A DNA stretch of 64,000 nt, taken from Streptomyces sp. Sge12 (lineage in GTDB: Bacteria > Actinomycetota > Actinomycetes > Streptomycetales > Streptomycetaceae). Shown here piece after piece: positions 21,292 to 27,015 of this stretch. Position 1 is the first letter of the stretch; each line of letters starts with the position of its first letter. Below the pieces are notes generated by a model, which worked only from the letters and a program-made list of their open reading frames with translations, did no database searches and was not told the DNA's origin. The stretch is from positions 4,731,501 through 4,795,500 of the forward strand of contig NZ_CP020555.1 of the NCBI RefSeq assembly GCF_002080455.1, read 5' to 3'. Both the position numbers and the translations under genes were made by a program.

Positions 21292-22737
21292 TCAGGGGCG
21301 CTCGGCGTCCTCCGCGGCCGCCGACTGCGCCGCCGTGGCAGCAGCACTGCCCGGACGCTTGCGGGCCACCCAGCCCTCGATATTCCGCTGCTGGCCACGG
21401 GCCACGGCCAGGGCGCCGGGCGGCACATCCTTCGTGATCACGGAACCGGCGGCCGTGTAGGCGCCGTCCCCGATCGTGACGGGAGCCACAAACATGTTGT
21501 CCGAGCCCGTCTTGCAATGTGAGCCGACGGTGGTGTGGTGCTTGTGCTCACCGTCGTAGTTCACGAAGACGCTCGCGGCGCCGATGTTGGTGTACTCGCC
21601 GATCGTCGCGTCGCCCACGTACGACAGGTGGGGCACCTTGGTGCCCTCGCCGATCGTCGCGTTCTTCATCTCGACGTACGTGCCGGCCTTGGCCTTCGCG
21701 CCGAGGTTCGTGCCGGGGCGCAGGTAGGCGAAGGGGCCGACGCTCGCCTGCGGGCCCACGACCGCGCTCTCGGCGACCGTGTTGTCCACCCGGGCGCCCG
21801 CGCCCACGTGGGTGTCCCTGAGCCGGGTGTTGGGGCCGACCTCGGCGCCCTCGGCGATGTGGGTGGTGCCCAGCAGCTGGGTGCCGGGGTGCACGATCGC
21901 GTCCTGCCCGAAGGTGACGGTCACGTCGATGAAGGTGCCGGCGGGGTCGACGACCGTGACGCCCGCGAGCATGGCCTGCTCCAGCAGGCGCGCGTTCAGC
22001 AGGGCGCGGGCCTCGGCGAGCTGGACGCGGTTGTTGATCCCGAGGATCTGCCGGTGGTCGCTGCCGACGGCGGCACCGACGCGGTGCCCGGCCTCGCGCA
22101 GGATGCCGAGGACGTCGGTGAGGTACTCCTCGCCCTGGCTGTTGTCGGTACGGACCTTGCCGAGCGCGTCGGCGAGCAGGGCGCCGTCGAAGGCGAAGAC
22201 GCCCGAGTTGATCTCACGGATCGCGCGCTGGGCGTCGGAGGCGTCCTTGTGCTCGACGATGGCCGTCACGGCGCCGCCGGCGTCCCGGACGATCCGCCCG
22301 TAGCCGGTGGAGTCGGGGACCTCGGCGGTCAGCACGGTGACGGCGTTGCCGTCGGCGTCGTGCGTCTGCGCGAGGCGGGCCAGGGTCTCCCCGGTGAGCA
22401 GCGGGGTGTCGCCGCAGACGACGATCACGGTGCCGGTGATGCCGCCGCCGAGCTCCTCGAGGGCCATGCGCACGGCGTGCCCGGTGCCGTTCTGTTCGTA
22501 CTGGACGGCGGTGCGGACGTCGGCGTCGATGCCGGCCAGGTGCGCGGTGACCTGCTCCCGGGCGTGCCCGACGACCACGACGAGGTGCTCGGGGTCCAGC
22601 TCGCGGGAGGCGGCGACGACGTGACCGACGAGCGAGCGCCCGCAGATCTCGTGCAGAACCTTGGGAGTCGCCGACTTCATGCGGGTGCCTTCACCCGCTG
22701 CGAGTACGACGACGGCTGCCGGGCGGTTGGCGCTCAC
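21292..22737 (-). CDS. glmU: Bifunctional GlmU: glucosamine-1-P N-acetyltransferase / GlcNAc-1-P uridylyltransferase
   Basis: A 481-residue two-domain enzyme for the last two steps to UDP-GlcNAc, precursor of peptidoglycan. The N-terminal nucleotidyltransferase (1-230) has LAAGEGTRMKS with Lys in TPKVLHEI. The C-terminal left-handed beta-helix (about 255-450) shows hexapeptide repeats and the acetyltransferase loop VNYDGEHKHHT. The GTG start directly opens the domain. It has an Ala/Ser-rich tail of about 25 residues. It lies downstream of the tRNA-Gln gene on the same strand. Confidence 0.96.
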   Translation of the reverse strand: MSANRPAAVVVLAAGEGTRMKSATPKVLHEICGRSLVGHVVAASRELDPEHLVVVVGHAREQVTAHLAGIDADVRTAVQYEQNGTGHAVRMALEELGGGITGTVIVVCGDTPLLTGETLARLAQTHDADGNAVTVLTAEVPDSTGYGRIVRDAGGAVTAIVEHKDASDAQRAIREINSGVFAFDGALLADALGKVRTDNSQGEEYLTDVLGILREAGHRVGAAVGSDHRQILGINNRVQLAEARALLNARLLEQAMLAGVTVVDPAGTFIDVTVTFGQDAIVHPGTQLLGTTHIAEGAEVGPNTRLRDTHVGAGARVDNTVAESAVVGPQASVGPFAYLRPGTNLGAKAKAGTYVEMKNATIGEGTKVPHLSYVGDATIGEYTNIGAASVFVNYDGEHKHHTTVGSHCKTGSDNMFVAPVTIGDGAYTAAGSVITKDVPPGALAVARGQQRNIEGWVARKRPGSAAATAAQSAAAEDAERP

Positions 22738-22846
22738 GGGTGTGCCCTTCGGCTTCGGGGGTGGACCCGTGAAGGATACCGGGGCGCCGGTCCGCCGGAA
22801 CGAACGCGGGTCCCGACCTTGACGGTCCGGACCCGGAGTCGATCAG

Positions 22847-22918
22847 CTCCCCCGCCAGGACTCGAACCCGGACATAAGGCACCAAAAGCCTCAGTGCTGC
22901 CAATTACACCACAGGGGA
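22847..22918 (-). tRNA. tRNA-Gln (anticodon TTG)
   Basis: A 72-nt cloverleaf read on the minus strand. The acceptor stem pairs TCCCCTG with CGGGGGA, followed by discriminator G. The anticodon stem-loop GAGGC-TTTTGGT-GCCTT has TTG at positions 34-36. The T arm carries GTCCGGGTTCGAGTCCTGGC. CCA is not encoded. It lies 109 bp upstream of glmU. There is no integrase nearby, so it is not visibly used as an attachment site. Confidence 0.95.
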
Positions 22919-22931
22919 TAGTTTAGGTGGC

Positions 22932-22960
22932 TTAATCGGACATTTCGGCGTACCGATCAA
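22932..22960 (-). promoter_or_regulatory. Candidate promoter of tRNA-Gln
   Basis: On the minus strand TTGATC (22955-22960) and GATTAA (22932-22937) are separated by 17 bases, ending 13 bp before the tRNA 5' end. Spacing and position fit a sigma-70-type promoter. Confidence 0.5.
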
Positions 22961-23078
22961 GCTGGCCGTCCCTACTATGCCGTACCACCTGCCCTCACCG
23001 CGACGGTACCCGTCCCCGCCGCTTCGGTGGCGGGTATTTGCCCGGGGCGTCGCGAACGCCGCCCGTACGCTGGACGGC

Positions 23079-24365
23079 ATGACCAGTACGGGGGAAGTGG
23101 AAGGCCGCGCTGGGCCGCCTTTGTGGTGGGCGCGGCGGCGGGATGCCGTGGGGGACGTGGTGCTCGGCGGCGTGTCCGCCGTCGAATGTGCGTGGGAGGG
23201 AGTGGCCTTCGCCGCGGAGGCGGGGCTGCCGACCGCGGTCGGGGTGCTGTTCGGGTTCGTGGTGGGGGCCACGCTCGTCCTGCGCCGGCGGTGGCCGATC
23301 GCCGTGGTGCTCGTGGGGATCGCCGTGTCGCCGGCCGCGATGGGGTTCCTGCTCGCGGTGGTCGGGATGTACACGCTGGCCTCCTCCGAGGTGCCGCGGC
23401 GGATCACGGCCACGCTGGCCTCGATGTCGCTGGCGGCGACCTTCGTCGTGATGTACCTGCGCACCCGCGGGGACGTGGAGGCCGACCCCACGCTCGTGGT
23501 CGTGCTGTCCGGGTTCGTCGCGGTGGCGCTGACCGTGCCGCCGGTGCTCTTCGGCCTCTACATCGGGGCCCGGCGCCGGCTGATGGAGAGCCTCCAGGAG
23601 CGCGCGGACTCGCTGGAGCGGGAGCTGTCGCTGCTGGCGGACCGGGCGGAGGAGCGGGCCGAGTGGGCCCGTACGGAGGAGCGCACCCGGATCGCGCGGG
23701 AGATGCACGACGTGGTCGCACACCGGGTGTCGCTGATGGTGGTGCACGCGGCCGCGCTCGAGGCGGTGGCGATCAAGGACCCCGCGCGGGCCGCGAAGAA
23801 CGCGGCGCTGGTGGGGGACATGGGGCGGCAGGCGTTGACGGAACTGCGGGAGATGCTCGGCGTCCTGCGGGCGGCGCCCAAGCCGGCCCCAGCGGATCCC
23901 GTGCCCGCCGTGGCCGTCGCGGCGATGGCGCTCGCGGGAGCCGCGGGGGTCGCGGGGGTCGCGGGCATGGAGGACGGGCCCTCGCTCGACGAGCTGGAGG
24001 TGCTCGTCGGGCAGTCGCGGGCGGCCGGCATGACCGTGGAGATGCTGGTGCACGGCGAGGGGGCTGCGTACGCGGCGGAGGTCGAGCAGACGGCGTACCG
24101 CGTGGTGCAGGAGGCGCTCACCAACTGCCACAAGCACGCCCCGGGCGCGCGGGTCGTGGTGCGGCTCGCGCACCGGTCGGGGGAGGTCGCCATGCAGGTG
24201 GAGAACGGTCCCTGTGACGGCAAGGCGACCGAGCCAGGGCTTCCCAGCGGGGGGAACGGGCTGGTCGGGATGCGGGAGCGGGTGCTGGGGCTGGGCGGGG
24301 TGTTCGTGTCCGGCCCGACGGACGCGGGCGGCTTCCGCGTCTCGGCGGTGCTGCCGACGGCCTAG
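23079..24365 (+). CDS. NarL-type sensor histidine kinase (orphan)
   Basis: A 428-residue membrane kinase. Four to five hydrophobic segments (about 24-165) form a minimal sensor with little external loop, followed by a short coiled coil. The HisKA_3 dimerisation helix has the phospho-acceptor H210 (RIAREMHDVVAHRVSLM), and an HATPase domain has VVQEALTNCHKHAPGA (N box) and GGNGLVGMRERVLGLGG (G box). Between them a repeat-like GAAGVAGVAGM stretch is inserted. I chose the ATG at 23079. No response regulator is next to it; the LuxR-type regulator at 11147 is a distant candidate partner (speculation). Confidence 0.85.
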   Translation: MTSTGEVEGRAGPPLWWARRRDAVGDVVLGGVSAVECAWEGVAFAAEAGLPTAVGVLFGFVVGATLVLRRRWPIAVVLVGIAVSPAAMGFLLAVVGMYTLASSEVPRRITATLASMSLAATFVVMYLRTRGDVEADPTLVVVLSGFVAVALTVPPVLFGLYIGARRRLMESLQERADSLERELSLLADRAEERAEWARTEERTRIAREMHDVVAHRVSLMVVHAAALEAVAIKDPARAAKNAALVGDMGRQALTELREMLGVLRAAPKPAPADPVPAVAVAAMALAGAAGVAGVAGMEDGPSLDELEVLVGQSRAAGMTVEMLVHGEGAAYAAEVEQTAYRVVQEALTNCHKHAPGARVVVRLAHRSGEVAMQVENGPCDGKATEPGLPSGGNGLVGMRERVLGLGGVFVSGPTDAGGFRVSAVLPTA

Positions 24366-24398
24366 CCGGGCCGCCGGCGCCGCTCCCTCGGCGGGGCG

Positions 24399-24506
24399 GG
24401 CGGGGTCCTGCGGACCGGGGTCCGGGCGCGGTGCGGGCGGGTCCTGCGGACCGGGGTCCGGGCGCGGCGGGGGCGGGTCCTGCGGACCGGGGTTCGGGCG
24501 CGGTGC
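24399..24506. repeat. Three tandem 36-bp GC-rich repeats
   Basis: Three near-identical units of exactly 36 bp. The landmark GTCCTGCGGACCGGGG recurs at 24405, 24441 and 24477. Each unit holds the small palindrome GGTCC-TGC-GGACC. They lie 33 bp after the histidine kinase stop in non-coding DNA. Confidence 0.8.
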
Positions 24507-24518
24507 GGGCCGGTGCGC

Positions 24519-24621
24519 GGGGACGGGGAGGGGTGTCTCCTCGGCTCGGCGCGCGCGGGCATGCCTCGGCCGTACCCGGCGGTCGCGCACTCGTCCTGCG
24601 GGGACACCCCTCCCCGTCCCC
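24519..24621. repeat. Long 19-bp inverted repeat with 65-base loop
   Basis: GGGGACGGGGAGGGGTGTC (24519-24537) is exactly the reverse complement of 24603-24621, and three more pairs (one G-T) extend the stem inward. With the 36-bp repeats upstream, this accounts for nearly all of the 328-bp gap between the histidine kinase and the SUKH-3 gene. I see no gene in that gap. Confidence 0.8.
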
Positions 24622-24693
24622 GCTCCCCACGCGTCGGGGCAGCGCACCACACTGCCGTGGAGCGCCGGTCGGAGTCGGAAACCCCGACGGGAG

Positions 24694-25200
24694 CTAGGTG
24701 GTCAGGCGGGTGGGTTGGAGGCCTGTCAGGAGGAGGGTGAGGGCTTCGTCGACGGTGGTGCCGAGGTACCAGTCGCCGGTGTGGTCGATGCCGTAGACGC
24801 GGCCCTCGCGGTCGATCCCGAGGTGGGAGCCGCCGTCGGCCTCGACGCCCAGGGGGCAGAGCTGGGTCGAGAGGGCCCGGCCGAGGTCGGCGAAGGTGCG
24901 CGCGAGGTGGAGTCCGGTGAGCGGGTCGATCCGGACCGGCGTCGGGGCGATCTGGCGGCCCGCTCCGTGCGCGGTGACCGTCAGGCCGCCGAATTCCGCC
25001 CACGCCTCGACGGCGGCCGGGAAGACGGTGTGCCGGTGTCCGGCGGGCGTGGTGTGGTCCCGGAGCGCGTCGGCCCAGTACTCGGCCTGCTTGATGTCCC
25101 AGCGGCCCGGCTCCCAGCCGGCGGTGCGCAGGGCGGAGTCCACGGCGGCCGGGAAGCGGGTGGCCGAGGAGCGGTCGTAGGAGGCGGATGCGGTGGTCAT
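24694..25200 (-). CDS. SUKH-3 domain immunity-like protein
   Basis: A 168-residue single-domain protein of the SUKH superfamily, SUKH-3 type. Support: the opening FPAAVDSALRTAGWEPGRW, the central FPAAVEAWAEFGGLTV (the family EFGGL turn) and the late GREGRVYGIDHTGDWYLG segment. SUKH proteins are best known as immunity proteins to polymorphic toxins. It begins two bases after the stop of the deaminase-like gene (TAG CC ATG), so the two are translationally coupled, which is the usual toxin-then-immunity order. It is the last gene of the minus-strand pair. Confidence 0.72.
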   Translation of the reverse strand: MTTASASYDRSSATRFPAAVDSALRTAGWEPGRWDIKQAEYWADALRDHTTPAGHRHTVFPAAVEAWAEFGGLTVTAHGAGRQIAPTPVRIDPLTGLHLARTFADLGRALSTQLCPLGVEADGGSHLGIDREGRVYGIDHTGDWYLGTTVDEALTLLLTGLQPTRLTT

Positions 25201-25202
25201 GG

Positions 25203-25781
25203 CTACTCGGCTGGGGTGAGGTCGACGGAGCGTACGCCGAAGTGGGCGAGGAGGGCTTCGCAGGAGCGGCAGGGAGGGGCGTAGCTGCCGTGGAGGGGGT
25301 CGCCGTCCTCGCGGATGCGGCGTGCGGTGATCTTCGCGTGCTTGAGGGAGCGGCGGGCCTCGCTGGGCGAGAGGGGCTTGCGGGAGGCGCGCCGGGAGCG
25401 GGCGCCCTCGACGGCCGTGAGGTGGCGGGAGAGCAGGATCGCCTCGGGACACCTGCCGGTGAAGCGCTCGCGCTGGCCGCTGGTGAGGGTGTCCAGGAAG
25501 TCCTGGACGAGCGGGTGGAGCACGGGTGGCTGGTCGGCCTTGCCGGCGGTGCCGGTGAGGGTCTCGCCGCGTACGGAGAGGGCGGCGGCGACGGTGGGGA
25601 GGATGCCGTCCCGGCGGAACCGCAGGACGGGCACGGCGGGGCGGCCGTCGGTGCTGCTCCAGCGCAGGCGGGGGTCGCCGGCGGGACCGGCGGCTTCGCC
25701 GGCCGGGCCGGTCGGGCCCGGTGCGCCGGGTTCGCTCGGCGCGGTGTCGCCGGATTCTGTGCGTGTTGCCGTGTTGTGCAT
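25203..25781 (-). CDS. YwqJ-type putative nucleic-acid deaminase
   Basis: A 192-residue protein. Residues 10-38 are a low-complexity Gly/Pro stretch with collagen-like triplets, then a deaminase-fold domain. The zinc and catalytic residues of the cytidine-deaminase-like fold are visible: C111-P-E113 (GRCPEAILLSRHL) and P170-C171-R-S-C174. The pattern and the HGSYAPPCRSCEALL ending match the YwqJ group of toxin deaminases. No signal peptide, LXG, WXG or other export domain is present. I use the ATG at 25781 with GGAGG upstream; a longer start at 25859 is possible. It is coupled to the SUKH-3 gene. Confidence 0.7.
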   Translation of the reverse strand: MHNTATRTESGDTAPSEPGAPGPTGPAGEAAGPAGDPRLRWSSTDGRPAVPVLRFRRDGILPTVAAALSVRGETLTGTAGKADQPPVLHPLVQDFLDTLTSGQRERFTGRCPEAILLSRHLTAVEGARSRRASRKPLSPSEARRSLKHAKITARRIREDGDPLHGSYAPPCRSCEALLAHFGVRSVDLTPAE

Positions 25782-26012
25782 GGTCGCGCTCTTCCCTCCC
25801 GTGGCGGCGGTGGTGACCGCTGTCGCGCACGCCCCCGTGCTGCGGGGACAGCCTGTCAAACGTCACCTGTCATGCGGAAGCGGGGTCGAATATTCGTATC
25901 AATTCGGATGTTCCTGGCCCTCGGGCGGGTGCGCCGGTCGGGCGAGGGTGAGGCTCTTGCCCCAGCGCATAGGCTGTGGTGAACCAGCCAGATCCAGCAG
26001 GGGGCTACCGCC

Positions 26013-27008
26013 ATGACGACAGGTCGGCTCGGGCAGCAGGCCGCGCCACCCAACGCCGCTTACTCGGGGCAGGTCGTGCACTTCCCGGACCCGGTCCGGG
26101 CCGCTCGGCATCCCCACGGGGTGCGGATGGACGGCAATGGGCATCCGGACTTCTCCGCCTACGCGCGCGCGGCCGTGGAGATCGCCGAACCGCCGGAGGG
26201 CTTCGGCGTGGACGAGCTGCGGCTGACGGACTACGTGTCCGCGAACGCGGCGATGAAGGCCGCCGGGCACGAGCTGTGGGACACGGTCGGGCCGGTGGCG
26301 ACCCCGCACGGCTGGACCTGGCACCACGTGGCCGGTTCGCGGCGCATGGAGCTGGTCCCGGTCGAGGTGAAGGCCCTGCTGCGGCATCACGCGGGCCTGA
26401 CGACGGCTCCGGTGGACCACGAGAAGCGCGGTACGCGGCCGTTGCAGGAGGTGCGCCCGGCGCACCTGGGACTGCCGAAGTCCGTGGTGTCGGTCGCCGA
26501 GGAGCAGGTCCAGGGCGTCGAGGAGGACCTCGGCTACCGGCTGCCGGAGGCGTACCGCTCGTTCCTGAAGGCCGCGGGCGGCTGCGCACCGGTCGGTGCG
26601 GGCCTGGACGTGGACCTCGGTCTGCTGGTGGACCAGCCGTTCTTCACGGTGCGTGAGGAGGCGGCGGTCAATGATCTCGTCTACGTCAACAAGTGCCTGC
26701 GGGACCACCTGACGAAGGACTACCTGTGCGTGGCCTTCGCCCAGGGCGGGCTGATCGCGCTGAAGGTCAAGGGCGAGGGCATCGGCTCGGTGTGGTTCTC
26801 CCCGTACGACGATGCCCGCGACCGGGACGGCTGGTCGGTCCAGGAGCGCGTGGAGCGGTTGTTGCTGCCGTGCGGTGCTGATTTCGACGCCTTTCTGGAG
26901 CGACTGGCCGGCAACCCGCCCGAGCTGGAGACGGTGGCCGGTCTGATGGTGGACGGCGGATTCGCACGTTCGGTTCCGGTGTCGGGTTCGGCACCGGTGG
27001 AGGGGTGA
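26013..27008 (+). CDS. Fusion of a WHH nuclease-like domain and a SUKH-1 (SMI1/KNR4) domain
   Basis: A 331-residue protein. Residues 35-130 resemble the C-terminal toxin module of the WHH branch of HNH nucleases (MDGNGHPDFSAYA lead-in, GWTWHHVAGSRRMELVP at 100-116, HHAGL at 125-129). The middle His expected a few residues after LVP reads K120 by eye, so activity is doubtful. Residues 155-310 form an SMI1/KNR4-like SUKH domain (VEEDLGYRLPEAYRSFLKAAGG). Toxin-type and immunity-type modules are thus joined in one chain. It starts 231 bp from the divergent deaminase gene, and the next gene follows after 7 bp. Confidence 0.68.
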   Translation: MTTGRLGQQAAPPNAAYSGQVVHFPDPVRAARHPHGVRMDGNGHPDFSAYARAAVEIAEPPEGFGVDELRLTDYVSANAAMKAAGHELWDTVGPVATPHGWTWHHVAGSRRMELVPVEVKALLRHHAGLTTAPVDHEKRGTRPLQEVRPAHLGLPKSVVSVAEEQVQGVEEDLGYRLPEAYRSFLKAAGGCAPVGAGLDVDLGLLVDQPFFTVREEAAVNDLVYVNKCLRDHLTKDYLCVAFAQGGLIALKVKGEGIGSVWFSPYDDARDRDGWSVQERVERLLLPCGADFDAFLERLAGNPPELETVAGLMVDGGFARSVPVSGSAPVEG

Positions 27009-27015
27009 GCGCGCG

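Noticed and set aside
22847..22918. tRNA-Gln as an attachment site for an integrated element
   Set aside because: No integrase, no direct repeat of the tRNA 3' end and no atypical DNA nearby.
23079..24365. Histidine kinase as partner of the regulators at 8831 and 11147
   Set aside because: They are 12-14 kb apart with unrelated genes between; the pairing cannot be supported from sequence.
24362..25003. Minus-strand frame through the 36-bp repeats rich in RTRPHRARTPVRR
   Set aside because: The peptide repeat only mirrors the DNA repeat, and the frame overlaps the SUKH-3 gene in another frame.
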